64,000 bases of DNA, taken from the NCBI GenBank assembly GCA_034522495.1, contig JAXHLG010000002.1, positions 248,001 through 312,000 on the forward strand. The letters are read 5' to 3'. The notes beneath the pieces were generated by a model. The model ran no database searches. It was not told the origin of the DNA and saw nothing but the letters and a program-made list of their open reading frames with translations. The stretch is from JAXHLG01 sp034522495 (GTDB lineage: Bacteria > Patescibacteriota > Minisyncoccia > Moranbacterales > DUUL01). A program made the position numbers and the translations under genes. This document shows, one piece after another, positions 33,620-43,335 of this stretch. Each line of letters begins with the position of its first letter. Position 1 is the stretch's first letter.

Positions 33620-34084
33620 TTATTGCAATGAAGCATCATTCTCATTGCCTGGTTTCTGCGCTTTTTCTATCCTGGAGGGCTCTAAATATTCTTTTGTGTT
33701 TAAATCCGACAATGTAACAAAATCTTCAAAATATGCGATCACCCAATCGCCTTCTTTGAACTCCTCCTCGGTTCTTTTTTCCGTATCAGTTTCTCCATTT
33801 TTGTTTTCGGGCTTAATAAGTTTATATCTGTTTTTTTGCGCGTTTTTCAAGTCTGCATTAACCGTCATTTCTTTTTCTTTGTTTTGGGAAATTTGACCAT
33901 ACATATAACTTATCGAAAACTCGCTGTCTGCTCTCTCCCTTTCTTGCTTAGAAGGTTCTTTCAACAAAGGGGAATCCCCTTGGTTTTTAATGGGGTCGCT
34001 TTTGTACATATAAAAAGCCACTCCAAGCGAGAGTGCTACCACAGCAGCCAATAAATATAAAAAAAACTTTACTCTTTTTTTCAT
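33620..34084 (-). CDS. Single-span membrane protein, hypothetical
   Basis: 154 residues with an N-terminal anchor (about 6-25) and a hydrophilic external domain. The pattern YGQISQNKEKEMTV...FKEGDWVIAYF resembles the small beta-barrel layout also seen in the protein at 36982-37449 (LQGTVKKGGDNYLTV...VGDKVII), so the two are probably of the same type, close to DUF5666-like folds. No catalytic motif seen. Confidence 0.6.
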   Translation of the reverse strand: MKKRVKFFLYLLAAVVALSLGVAFYMYKSDPIKNQGDSPLLKEPSKQERERADSEFSISYMYGQISQNKEKEMTVNADLKNAQKNRYKLIKPENKNGETDTEKRTEEEFKEGDWVIAYFEDFVTLSDLNTKEYLEPSRIEKAQKPGNENDASLQ

Positions 34085-34164
34085 TTATTTGTTTTTATTT
34101 TTTAATTTGCCAAGAATATCTGAAGCCGGTGAAAAATAATCATTTTTCATTAGCTTCGAATGTC

Positions 34165-34353
34165 GAAACCACTGAAGAATGCATAAATCCTCTTAAAATG
34201 TCATCCTGATGAAAATCAGGATCTCCATGAATAAGCCATTTTTGCAAATTTATAGATTCTGAATCCCGCCAGAGGCGGGTAAACCCGTCAAAGCCGGACA
34301 CGGCCCGTCAAAGCCGGGTAAACAAGTTCAGAATGACATTCTTCAGTGACTTC
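34165..34353. mobile_element. MITE-like element, family 1, copy 4
   Basis: 189 bp from GAAACCACTGAAGAAT to ATTCTTCAGTGACTTC, flanked by GAATGTC on both sides. The CCCGTCAAAGCCGG units inside number three. It fills the spacer between the 33.6 kb gene and miaA, where no gene is seen. Confidence 0.75.
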
Positions 34354-34408
34354 GAATGTCTTTATCTTGATTTTATTGAGTATTTCTTATAATGTCAAGC
34401 AAACTTTT

Positions 34409-35365
34409 TTAGCGACTTATTTTGATGTCTGCCGAATTATCAATCCATTGCCACTCCCTTTCTCTCTTCAGCCAAGTTAGCTGGCGTTTGGCGTATTTTC
34501 TTTCGGATGAGTAAATTCTTTCCGGCAATTCTTTTTCCTTCATTTTATTTTGAAGATAAATAGGAATCCAATAGTAGGCCAATCCGAATGACTGAATTCG
34601 CTCAAGGCTCAGCCCGTATTTTTTTTGCAAATTTTGAACCTCTTCCACCATTCCATTTTTGAATCGTTTGCCCAGTCTCTTTTTTATTTTCTCTTCAAGC
34701 TTTTCCATTCCCGGAAAAATAGCATATTGGCTGAAAGAGACTTCATGGCCGTTTATCTTTCCGGTTGCCAGGCCGTCTTTTTGATAATAGCCGGCCTTAT
34801 TTGAGGGGACTTTTCCCAATTTATTAGCAATTTCTATGGCTCTTATCAATCTGGGCCGGTTGCGTGGGTCAATTTTCTTCGCTCTTGAAGAATCTAGCTT
34901 CTCAAGCTTTTTCAATAACTCCTCATCGCTCATATCTTCCAGCCAATCCCTCAGCTCCCGGTTGGGTTTCACTTCAGGCAGTTCTATTCCATAAACTACC
35001 GAGGAAATCCAAAATCCGGTTCCTCCGCAAATAATGGGAACTTTGCCTTTTTCGGATATTTCAATTATTTTATTTTGACAGTCTTTTTTGAAGTGGGAAA
35101 TGTTGTATTCTTTTCCGGGTTCTTGAAAATCTATCAGATAATGGGGAACATCTTTATAAAGAAAAACCTCCTGGCCATTTCTTTTTTGCCACGTTCCGTC
35201 TACCTTGCCCGTGCCCAAGTTCATGTCTTTGTAAACCTGCCGTGAATCAGCCGAAATTATTTCGCCGTCAAATCTTTTAGCCGCCTCAACCGCTGCCTTC
35301 GATTTGCCGGAAGAAGTAGGTCCGGCTATGACAATGCAATGGATTATGTTATTCATCTTGGTCAT
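34409..35365 (-). CDS. miaA: tRNA dimethylallyltransferase
   Basis: 318 residues. P-loop GPTSSGKSKAAVEAA, DSRQVYKDMNLGTGK, and GGTGFWISSVVYG are the MiaA blocks; the C-terminal part has KRQLTWLKREREWQWID. It adds the dimethylallyl group to A37 of tRNAs reading UNN codons. MTKMNN gives two possible starts 9 bases apart. Located among surface-protein genes, so not in its usual hfq context. Confidence 0.95.
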   Translation of the reverse strand: MTKMNNIIHCIVIAGPTSSGKSKAAVEAAKRFDGEIISADSRQVYKDMNLGTGKVDGTWQKRNGQEVFLYKDVPHYLIDFQEPGKEYNISHFKKDCQNKIIEISEKGKVPIICGGTGFWISSVVYGIELPEVKPNRELRDWLEDMSDEELLKKLEKLDSSRAKKIDPRNRPRLIRAIEIANKLGKVPSNKAGYYQKDGLATGKINGHEVSFSQYAIFPGMEKLEEKIKKRLGKRFKNGMVEEVQNLQKKYGLSLERIQSFGLAYYWIPIYLQNKMKEKELPERIYSSERKYAKRQLTWLKREREWQWIDNSADIKISR

Positions 35366-35928
35366 CTAAAGCATTTAAGTTATTTAAACCCCGTAAATTC
35401 GCTGTCGCTCACACGGGGCAAGGCATTTTAACATTTAAACAAAAGCCACTTGCCACTGGAAAATGAGTCATCCGTTATCAAGAAAACCAATCAACAATGA
35501 AGCAATTTAACCCGCCAAAGGCGGACCACCCTTTAGGTGGCAATGGAACAATGTATTTTAATCAACAATGAAACAATTTGACAATGGAGCAATGTATTTT
35601 TTGCTTCAGGTTCAGGCGTCCTCGCCTGAACCTTGCCAATTCTTCCCAGTCCTGAAAAAAATAAGGTATAATTTTGGATACCCTCAGAGAAGTACCTTTT
35701 TTCAAGACAATAAGTGTGGCTTGTTTTTCATTATTTAATTACATAAATGGCTTATCTCACTAATTTTACTACCTGTTTTCTTTTTTTGTAAACAAAACCC
35801 AAGTTTTTTAACTTGAGTATTTGCTCAAAAAAGCCATGAATCATCTTTTCTTCATGGCTCCACTTTTAACACTATTATTCATGAAATTTTTCCAAGAAAT
35901 TTTTTAATCATACAACAATTGATTGACG
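35366..35928. repeat. Repeat-filled spacer
   Basis: No gene seen. 35384-35510 is the inverted partner of 24961-25209. CGCCAAAGGCGGACCACCC (35514-35540) recurs in altered form near 29605. 35604-35655 is the TTCAGGCGTCCTCGCCTGAA hairpin of the long dispersed repeat. Confidence 0.6.
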
Positions 35929-36972
35929 CTAAGGAGAAGTCTCCATCCATCTTTGCGAAGTTATTGGGCAATCTCTTTCTATTTCGCAAAAGTCGTCATC
36001 AGAAGTGGAGTCGGGATCGTATCCGTCGCAAGTCCAGTAAAACTTATCTTCGGATTTGTCTCCTCCGGCATCATCATATTGAACGGCCGGATCTTCAAAA
36101 AAGTCAATAATACAAAGATTATTATTCGGTTTCTCGCATAAATCATTATTTTCTTCAGTTTCTCCACATAGTCCAAAATATTGGCATGTGCCATCAACAC
36201 ATTTTCCGGGAAGATTATTCTGCTGAGAGCCGTCTTTAACGCAGTCCTCCCTTTCAGTTTTCGTTATTTGATTGCTATAGCAACTTCCGGTTGCGCAACC
36301 CTGTTCATAGCAAACTTGCTCTCTTTGTCTGTATTCGACACCGGTTACGGAGTCAACATAACATTGCCAGTTACCCCAATCTTCGCAATAATCAATCCCG
36401 CATTGTTCAATGAAATAAGGCTCGCAAGAATTGTAGATCCAGTTAGTATGGCAGCTTCCGCTTGAGCAACTTCGATTTGCAAAATCATAGACTCCATAAA
36501 CAGAATTGCCGGAGCAATACCTATGTACATCTCCGGAGGTATCGCAGTAGTCATTGCAGGTTCCGCAATTAATCATGTTCCCACAGCCATCATCGTGAGT
36601 CCCGCATTCATATCCCAATTCATAACAAGATTGAGGATCGCAAATATCACAAGAAGGATCATAATTACAGCTTACAGTAGTACATGTGCCCCCAAGACAA
36701 CCCCAGACCGGCCTTTCATCATCATTGCAGGAAATGCCGCTGCCGACATTGTCTTCATAATAGCCGCATGAGGTGTTTCCAGAACAAGTTCCGCAATTAA
36801 CCGTGCCTCCAGTATGATCTGTCCATGTTCCGCATTCATATCCCATATCACTACAGAAATCGTAAGCTAATACATCTTGCCCTTTTTGATTCAAGGAAAG
36901 GGAGAAACCAACTAGCATAAGAAATACTATTATCAAGTTACTTATAATTATTTTTCTTTTAGTCATTTTCAA
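35929..36972 (-). CDS. Secreted Cys-rich repeat protein
   Basis: 347 residues with a signal peptide (about 10-35). Two Cys repeats of the form CxxxGYECGTxxDxxGGxxNCGTC (near 40-62 and 114-142) resemble small disulfide-rich carbohydrate-binding modules. The C-terminal third aligns by eye with the VWA protein at 31778-33460: WxNxQC, a block ending CVDGTCQYFGLCG, DLCEKPNNNLC, and DKFYWTCDGYD...CEIERDC. Probably exported and cell-surface bound. It is followed 10 bp upstream by the gene for a single-span protein. Confidence 0.75.
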   Translation of the reverse strand: MKMTKRKIIISNLIIVFLMLVGFSLSLNQKGQDVLAYDFCSDMGYECGTWTDHTGGTVNCGTCSGNTSCGYYEDNVGSGISCNDDERPVWGCLGGTCTTVSCNYDPSCDICDPQSCYELGYECGTHDDGCGNMINCGTCNDYCDTSGDVHRYCSGNSVYGVYDFANRSCSSGSCHTNWIYNSCEPYFIEQCGIDYCEDWGNWQCYVDSVTGVEYRQREQVCYEQGCATGSCYSNQITKTEREDCVKDGSQQNNLPGKCVDGTCQYFGLCGETEENNDLCEKPNNNLCIIDFFEDPAVQYDDAGGDKSEDKFYWTCDGYDPDSTSDDDFCEIERDCPITSQRWMETSP

Positions 36973-36981
36973 AATGAATGT

Positions 36982-37449
36982 TTATTTTGTTGTCATTATC
37001 CCACTGGCAAAGAATGATTCCTTGTTAAAAATATTTTTTTGGGAGCTTATTATTACTTTGTCTCCAACTTGAATGTCTTGAAGAGTTATGATCTGTGGCA
37101 TAGAAATATCATCCTCGGGTGCTATGCCTATGATTGTTTTTTCATTTTTCTTTACCCTTGATTGCCAGCTAGTGTCTTCATATTGAAATTCTACAGTCAA
37201 ATAATTATCTCCACCTTTTTTAACTGTTCCCTGGAGGCTTTTTAGGGTAGAAGTTTCGGAAGATTTAGGGGCTGAATTTTTTTCGTCTGGTTCCTTTTTT
37301 CTTTCGTCTTCTTTATATTGGCCAGAGGTATGAGATTTTTTTTCTTCTAAGTTTTGCTTATATTTTTCCTGAAGAATCACAGTGGAAAAAATTAAAATAG
37401 CCAACAATAAAACTAAAACCAGTACCAATATATTTTTTTTATTTTGCAT
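36982..37449 (-). CDS. Single-span membrane protein, DUF5666-like
   Basis: 155 residues from the ATG at 37449 (an upstream TTG would add 23). Anchor at about 5-25, a charged linker, then LQGTVKKGGDNYLTVEF and VGDKVIISSQ, a beta-barrel-like pattern of DUF5666 type. Only 10 bp separate it from the Cys-rich gene, so they are likely cotranscribed. Confidence 0.6.
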   Translation of the reverse strand: MQNKKNILVLVLVLLLAILIFSTVILQEKYKQNLEEKKSHTSGQYKEDERKKEPDEKNSAPKSSETSTLKSLQGTVKKGGDNYLTVEFQYEDTSWQSRVKKNEKTIIGIAPEDDISMPQIITLQDIQVGDKVIISSQKNIFNKESFFASGIMTTK

Positions 37450-37518
37450 TTTTTTTATGTTATAGTCTATCTTCAGTTTAGATGGTTTAGTGTCTTTGTC
37501 AAGGCTTTGTGAATACAA

Positions 37519-38235
37519 CGAAACACTAAAAAGTATTTTAAATATATTATAATTTCAGGAACTGGCAGGTGATTCTTGGGTGCATCTCCATCCTTTTTTC
37601 TAACTGCGCAAAAGGAGGAATATCTTTTTTTAAAATGTTTTTGTCAAAAATCCGCCCCCAATTTATCTTTAAGTAATCAATAATTGAAAGTATTGTAGGC
37701 CAACAATATCTTATCAGTTACATAATTTAAGCAGAATCATAAGTTGCCATTTTTTTGTTCGTATGTTGCTTACTTGCTCCTTTGGAACGACTTTTCGGGG
37801 TTGGTTGTTTATTTGTGTTTTGTGAATTCTTTAGAACAATTAAGTTGCTTAGTGCCTGTTGATCCCGAGGAATCGGGACAAATAAGGTAAAATATTTATA
37901 TTTTTAAAGCGGTGCGAAACCCGAAATTCTCTGGTCAAGAATTATTTACCTTATTTATGGGATTTTGGTTAAAATAATTTTTTCCCGCAAAGCGGGAGTA
38001 GCAAATTTTTTCATAAAATCAGCAGCCCCTAATCAACCAATCAACGAATCAACTAATTTCAATGTATATCAACTTTATATCCATCTATATCTACTATATA
38101 TCAATTTATATCCACTATATTTCTACTCATATATCATATATCAACAATGGAACAATTTAACAATGGAACAATGTATTTATTTATATCAACCTTATTTCAA
38201 CAAATTTCAACAAATTTCTAGCTTTTTTAGAACAA
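37519..38235. other. Spacer with repeats and a possible gene remnant
   Basis: 37851-37920 is a copy of the AAAATATTTATATTTTTAAA element; TATATC-type and CAATGGAA tandem repeats fill 38060-38170. On the minus strand about 37547-37715 is open for about 50 codons with protein-like composition but has no start codon except two late ATGs; it may be a decayed gene end. Nothing else is seen. Confidence 0.4.
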
Positions 38236-39339
38236 TTAGAATAATTTTAGATTCGCTTCCGCCTCCAAATCTCTCCAATTGCCTTCCAGCTTTTTCAAGA
38301 CGCCTTCTTCTTTCAATTTCCCGTATCTTGCCAGCCCCGCTGCCCCGATCATAGCCGCGTTGTCCCCGCAAAAGTCCATTTCCGGGTAGGAAAATTTCAC
38401 TTGGAGGCGGTCCTTCTTGATAGCTTCCCCAAGCTCCTTCTTTAGAGAAAAGTTGGCTGCCACTCCGCCGGAAAGCAGGACGGTTTTTGGTCTGAATTCG
38501 GAAATTCCTTTCAGGGTTTTTTGGATTAAAACATCAATCACGGCCTCCTGAAATTTTTGGCAAATAATTTTTTTCCAGTCTTCCAGGTCTTTTTTGGATA
38601 GATTTCGTCTTTCCAAATCTTTATAAAAATATAATACGGCGGTTTTCAGACCGGAAAAAGAAAAATTTAAATCTTTGGATTTAAGCATGGGGCGGGGAAA
38701 TTCTAGGCTCGCCATATCTTCTCTCGTTATTTTTTCCGCTTCCCCGGCTTTCTGGGAAACAATGGGGCCGCCGGGATAGCCCAGCTCCAAAATCTTGGCA
38801 ACCTTGTCAAAGGCCTCGCCGGCCGCGTCATCCATGGTTTCGCCCACGATTTCATAATCAAGATGATCTTTCATTAAGATTAATTGAGTATGTCCCCCGG
38901 AGACGACTAAATTTAAAATAGGGAAGGAGTGTTTATCTAGCCTTCCTTGTTTTTTATTTTCAAAAAAGTTGGCGTAAATATGCCCCTCTATATGATGAAT
39001 CCCCAAGAGAGGCTTTTGGTGGAAATAACTTAAAGTTTTTGCCGCGTTAGCGCCCACAAGCAAAGCCGGAATAAGCCCCGGTCCTTGAGTAACGCATAAT
39101 AGACCAACCTCTTGCATTTTGACCCCGGCCTCTTTTATCGTCTGCTCCAAAACGGGGAAGATGTTTTTGAGATGCTCCCGTGCCGCCAAGTTGGGAACTA
39201 CGCCGCCCCAGGCGGAATGCAGTTTTGCCTGGGAAGAAACCACACTGGAAAGCAAGCCGAATTTATTCAAAGATTCGTCCGCCTCCAGGATGGCCGCCGA
39301 AGTTTCATCGCAAGATGTTTCCATGGACAATATCAGCAT
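38236..39339 (-). CDS. tsaD: tRNA N6-adenosine threonylcarbamoyltransferase
   Basis: 367 residues from MLILSMETSCDETSAA at 39339; the longer frame to 39438 runs into a MITE and is not used. Metal-binding HHIEGH, the ASKH-fold blocks VSGGHTQLI and GETMDDAAGEAFDKVAKIL, GGPIV, FSFSGLKTA, and CGDNAAMIG are all present. It adds threonylcarbamoyl to A37 of ANN-reading tRNAs with TsaB/TsaC/TsaE, which are not in the window. Confidence 0.96.
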   Translation of the reverse strand: MLILSMETSCDETSAAILEADESLNKFGLLSSVVSSQAKLHSAWGGVVPNLAAREHLKNIFPVLEQTIKEAGVKMQEVGLLCVTQGPGLIPALLVGANAAKTLSYFHQKPLLGIHHIEGHIYANFFENKKQGRLDKHSFPILNLVVSGGHTQLILMKDHLDYEIVGETMDDAAGEAFDKVAKILELGYPGGPIVSQKAGEAEKITREDMASLEFPRPMLKSKDLNFSFSGLKTAVLYFYKDLERRNLSKKDLEDWKKIICQKFQEAVIDVLIQKTLKGISEFRPKTVLLSGGVAANFSLKKELGEAIKKDRLQVKFSYPEMDFCGDNAAMIGAAGLARYGKLKEEGVLKKLEGNWRDLEAEANLKLF

Positions 39340-39355
39340 AATCTTTATTAATTGT

Positions 39356-39559
39356 GAAACCACCGAAGAATGAATAAATCCCCTCAAAATGTCATCCTGA
39401 TGAAAATCAGGATCTCCATGAATAAGCCATTTTTGCAAATTTATAGATTCTGAGTCCCGTCAAAGCTGAGTAAACCCGTCAAAGCCGGACACGGCCCGTC
39501 AAAGCCGGGTAAACCCGTCAAAGCCGGACACAGCAATTTCAGGATGGCATTCTTCAGCA
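39356..39559. mobile_element. MITE-like element, family 1, copy 5 (right end lost)
   Basis: Starts GAAACCACCGAAGAATG and ends at CATTCTTCAG without the final GTGGTTTC, and no target duplication is visible. The CCCGTCAAAGCCGG unit is expanded to about four or five. It lies 17 bp upstream of tsaD, so it may supply or separate its promoter. Confidence 0.65.
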
Positions 39560-39619
39560 GCCCCTAATTATCAGGCATTTTATGATAAAGCAAAAAGGGA
39601 AAGAAAGCAAGAAGAATCT

Positions 39620-39870
39620 TTATGTCAAAACTCAAAAATCAAAAAGTCCCACCGCTTTGCGGGGTCCCGCCGTCATTTAAAAGGTATTAGGAAGGCGGGA
39701 AAAACCACAGCTTAAAACTCAAAACTATCTTATTTTTTCTGTAAAGCATATTTGAATTTAAAACAAAAAAGGCTTTAAACTTTTAGTTGTAACTTTGAGT
39801 TTTGAGTTCTAAGTTTTGAGTTTAAATTTTTAGTCTAATTAAGTTTTAATTTATGGTATTTTTTAATTAT
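39620..39870. repeat. Family E repeat (TCCCACCGCTTTGCGGGG type)
   Basis: GTCCCACCGCTTTGCGGGGT, then CCCGCCGTCATTTAAAAGG and GGCGGGAAAAACCACAGC, with AACTCAAA tandem on both sides. Other copies lie near 44031-44110, 50455-50525, 50575-50640, 52365-52460 and 55480-55575. No gene seen between tsaD and lgt. Confidence 0.6.
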
Positions 39871-40716
39871 TTAGAAGCGTTTATTATTTTGTAAAAGGTA
39901 TCCTCCTCCCGCAATCAGCGCCAGCGAAAGAACTTGCCCCAGAGTAAAAAAGTTTAGAACAAAGTGCTCCGGCGGCGTTTGCCTGAAAAATTCGATTAGA
40001 AAACGAAAAATGCCATAAAGAATCAAGTATATCCCCAGAAATTTTCCCTGAAAAAATTTTTTATTGCGAAGAGGCCAAAGAATAAGGAAGATGACAATTC
40101 CTTCCAAAAAGGCTTCATAAAGCTGAGTCGGATGGCGCAAAGCAGAACCGGAAGACTCAAAGCGCATCCCCCAGGATTTTTCCGTTATCTTGCCGAAAAG
40201 CTCTTTGTTAAAAAAATTTCCCATTCTCCCCCAAAAATAAGCCAAGGGAACGGCTGGAATAAAAAAATCCAAAAGCTTAGAAAAGTTGACTTGTTTCCAT
40301 TTGGCGTAAGCGAAAGCCGACAGTAGCGCCCCCAGCACCCCTCCGTGAAAGGACATTCCAAAAAATCCCTGCAGCTCTCCGGATCGGATCGGCAGGAAAA
40401 CTTCCGCCGGGTTTTCAATCAGCCCCTGCCAATCATAAAATAGGAAATATCCTATCCTGGCCCCCAGAAGCATCCCCAGCGCCGAGACCAGAAAAATATT
40501 AAACAGAAGGTCTTTCTGCTGATCTTTGGATAATTTATCTCTGGAAAACCGGGGTAATTCATTCTGTCTTATCCGGTAGAGGATAAGCAGGAGAATGGTA
40601 GCAAACGCGGCCAAATAGCCCAGCGAGTACCAGCGCAGAGAGAAAAACCCTGCGCTGAAAATTTCAGGCTCTATGTAAAGAGGCAAATTTTGCCATATGT
40701 TCCAGAATAACTCCAT
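39871..40716 (-). CDS. lgt: Prolipoprotein diacylglyceryl transferase
   Basis: 281 residues, seven membrane spans. The Lgt signature GRMGNFFNKELFG with its catalytic Arg, plus SFHGGVLGALL and HPTQLYEAFLEG, are clear. It transfers diacylglycerol from phosphatidylglycerol to lipoprotein cysteines. The gene upstream begins 6 bp away. Confidence 0.95.
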   Translation of the reverse strand: MELFWNIWQNLPLYIEPEIFSAGFFSLRWYSLGYLAAFATILLLILYRIRQNELPRFSRDKLSKDQQKDLLFNIFLVSALGMLLGARIGYFLFYDWQGLIENPAEVFLPIRSGELQGFFGMSFHGGVLGALLSAFAYAKWKQVNFSKLLDFFIPAVPLAYFWGRMGNFFNKELFGKITEKSWGMRFESSGSALRHPTQLYEAFLEGIVIFLILWPLRNKKFFQGKFLGIYLILYGIFRFLIEFFRQTPPEHFVLNFFTLGQVLSLALIAGGGYLLQNNKRF

Positions 40717-40721
40717 CGCTT

Positions 40722-41210
40722 TTAACGTTTATTTTTCTTGAAAGCAAAGAGGGCGGCAAGGGGGAGGATGGGCCAGATAAATCTGGCCATATCGGAGAAA
40801 AACAGTTTTTTGGAAAACGGAGTGAAGAACAATTCCAGTTCGTTCGGATGGATCCACTCCATCACCAAACTCCCGATGAGCCCCACGGCAAGAAGGGATA
40901 AAACCAAAGTTTGAGCCAAAACCTCCACCTTTTTTCCCTTGATGGAAAAAGAGAAAACTTTTTTCAGCAGCATATAGCTGAAGAAGATAAACAGGCCGAA
41001 AAACATCACCTTCGTGTTTCCCTTTTCCGGAAGAAAATAAGCAAAAGAAACAATGGCGTAAGCCGCGTAAATGGACAAGATAAGCGCTCCGAGACTTTTT
41101 TTGTTAACCAAGGCCAAAAGGATAATGCCGGTAATCAAGAAAATAATCAAAAGCCACAAATCCCCGGCGTACTTGTCCGGAACACCGATTTGAGTAAAAA
41201 ATTCAATCAT
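40722..41210 (-). CDS. Small polytopic membrane protein, unknown
   Basis: 162 residues with about five hydrophobic spans (near 20-38, 45-60, 68-85, 100-120, 140-158). No family recognised. It is 5 bp upstream of lgt and on the same strand, so it is cotranscribed with it. Confidence 0.65.
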   Translation of the reverse strand: MIEFFTQIGVPDKYAGDLWLLIIFLITGIILLALVNKKSLGALILSIYAAYAIVSFAYFLPEKGNTKVMFFGLFIFFSYMLLKKVFSFSIKGKKVEVLAQTLVLSLLAVGLIGSLVMEWIHPNELELFFTPFSKKLFFSDMARFIWPILPLAALFAFKKNKR

Positions 41211-41631
41211 ACAATTAGTTAAAAGTTAGAAGGAATATAACAATGAAGCAATTTAACAATGAAACAATGAAACAATGTATTCTCGCTTCAGGTTCAGGCG
41301 TCCTCGCCTGAACCTTGCCAATTCTCCCCGACCCTAAAAAAAGAATTGCCCCGGCTCCAGTTGAGACGCTTGAATCTGATTAAATAAAATCATTTTTAAA
41401 TTTCTGACATTTGATGCAATTCTTTTTTAGAATTTGAACTTAATTTTTCCGAATTTTTTTAATGCAAGTTAGTTTGTTTTTCTTAGCTCTTAAATATTTT
41501 TCAGCTTTATTACTTTATTGATTTTGTTATTCATTGGAGTATTAATCAAATTATCGTCGGCTTTTTGGGGAGGGGAAGTGTTTGTTTAATGAAATTTTCT
41601 CCCCCTAAATCGTTTCTTCCTCCTTGGCGTT
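41211..41631. other. Spacer, repeat fragment and A+T-rich sequence
   Basis: 41281-41375 is a copy of the TTCAGGCGTCCTCGCCTGAA hairpin and following CCAATTCT segment of the long dispersed repeat. The rest is A+T-rich with no gene seen; the stop of the next gene ends it. Confidence 0.45.
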
Positions 41632-43212
41632 TTATGGCATATTATCGGAGCTTTTTTCTTTTTTTAAAGAATCATCATTTTTATTAAGTGCTTCATCACT
41701 CTTATCTGGCTTATCAATCACAGAGACTTCAAGATTCCCCTTCACTTCGGTTGGGGATTCAATAACTGCTTTCCATACTCCAGGTTGAGGTTCTTTAATT
41801 TTAATTACAAAATAAGTTTTGCCTTTAGCAAAATAGATACGAGAGGAATTGTCAGCCTTATTTTTATTTATTATTTCTCCGAAAGGGTTTTTAAGATAAA
41901 AATTTACTTTTTTTGTTTCGCTGTTCTTTAACAAAAAAGATACTGTCATATTATGGAGGCGGGGATCAATTGTAAAAGCCGAGGTTTGATTGGCTTTATT
42001 ACCCAAGCTTTCTTTTAGTTGATCATTTATTTGCTCAACTTTTTTGTCCCACTCATTCTGTTCTTTTTCTATATAAGAAGCAACTGCTTCCTCCAATTTT
42101 ACTTGGTTATTTTGTCCATTTTCGTAATTAGAGGATATATCCCCCAATCTTTCCTTTATTTGATTATCATTTCTTACTATATCTTTGAAGATGTCTACTA
42201 TTTTAGAATCTGTCTTATACTTTTTTATGAAGAAGTTGATATTTTCTCCCCCCTCTTCAACCCTTTTTTTATTTATTTGTTTCATTGTGCTTAAAAGGGA
42301 ATTGCCTTCTTCAAGCGATCTGATTGTTTCTTTGTTGAAAGAGGCCCGCTTTGAATAATATTGAATTCTGGCCTTTTTCATTTCTTTCAGCAATTCATAA
42401 TCTAGAGCTTTTTTTGGCGCTTCCATTTCTTCTAGGTTTTTGATTGCTTTTTCATAGGTGTTATTTTTATTCTCCAATGAGGCAACAAATTCCGAAGTAT
42501 GTTCATTAAAAAATTTATCAGGACTTGAGATTGATGAAGCAGATTTTGCAAAATTTTGAAGTAACTCTATCATACCCTGGTTTTGATTATTAATTTTTTG
42601 TACATCAATAGCATCAAGTTGCTTTTTAAAAAACTGTTTATACAACAAAAGTTCTCGAAAAAAACTATCTAAACTCTCATAATTATTATGTATTAAATCT
42701 AAAACGCTAGATTCTTCATTGTCAGGACGGTCTTTATTTTTTTCCTTAAATGCTTCGGTTTCTCTCATGAGGATCTTCAGCTTGAGTTGTGCTTGTTGGA
42801 TATAAGCCAATTCTTCATTTGTTTTTTCAACCACTTTAGATGTATCCTTGTCGCCTATCGAAACAAATGTGCTCAGCCCCCTCGCTATCGATTTTGGCGG
42901 GGGAAGCTCTTTAACCGATTTTTCAGGTGATGAAACAGCTGCTGCAGAGCATTGTTTTATAAAATTATTTTTTTCATGATGTGCTTGTATATTCTTGCCT
43001 GTGAACACTCTGTGAATCTCGTTTTGAGTCTTTATGTAGTTTTCTATGGGCTTTTGTGATGGCAAATAATTATTTCCATGAAAATCTCTCAACACATTAT
43101 TACTATTCTTCCACTGGACGAACAAGAAGGCGCAGCCAACAAAAATAAACAAAAAAATAGCCAGACCAAGCAAAATTTTATTTTTCTGTCTAGTATTAAA
43201 TTTACTTAACAT
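41632..43212 (-). CDS. Membrane-anchored coiled-coil protein with C-terminal beta domain
   Basis: 526 residues. One anchor at about 13-31, then a long mostly helical, charged external region with coiled-coil character (about 120-425). The last about 90 residues (VNFYLKNPFGEII, GKTYFVIKIKEPQPGVWKAVIE, GNLEVSV) look like the beta-sandwich that ends some VWA surface proteins. No VWA domain is present. Probably an envelope fibre or stalk. The function is unknown. Confidence 0.7.
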   Translation of the reverse strand: MLSKFNTRQKNKILLGLAIFLFIFVGCAFLFVQWKNSNNVLRDFHGNNYLPSQKPIENYIKTQNEIHRVFTGKNIQAHHEKNNFIKQCSAAAVSSPEKSVKELPPPKSIARGLSTFVSIGDKDTSKVVEKTNEELAYIQQAQLKLKILMRETEAFKEKNKDRPDNEESSVLDLIHNNYESLDSFFRELLLYKQFFKKQLDAIDVQKINNQNQGMIELLQNFAKSASSISSPDKFFNEHTSEFVASLENKNNTYEKAIKNLEEMEAPKKALDYELLKEMKKARIQYYSKRASFNKETIRSLEEGNSLLSTMKQINKKRVEEGGENINFFIKKYKTDSKIVDIFKDIVRNDNQIKERLGDISSNYENGQNNQVKLEEAVASYIEKEQNEWDKKVEQINDQLKESLGNKANQTSAFTIDPRLHNMTVSFLLKNSETKKVNFYLKNPFGEIINKNKADNSSRIYFAKGKTYFVIKIKEPQPGVWKAVIESPTEVKGNLEVSVIDKPDKSDEALNKNDDSLKKEKSSDNMP

Positions 43213-43335
43213 AATTTAAATAAAAGATAAAAATTTTAGATCAAAAGGAGTTTTCAAAACCTATTAAATTTTTTAGGTTATCTTTTTTATATTGGTCATT
43301 TTATTAGAAATTGGAAATAATTAATTGGAAATTTC

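Noticed and set aside
37547..37715. Minus-strand open frame with protein-like composition
   Set aside because: No start codon before the last third and no recognised family; may be a decayed gene but cannot be supported.
39340..39438. 33-residue extension of TsaD
   Set aside because: It is encoded by a MITE, and MLILSMETSCDETSAA is the family start.
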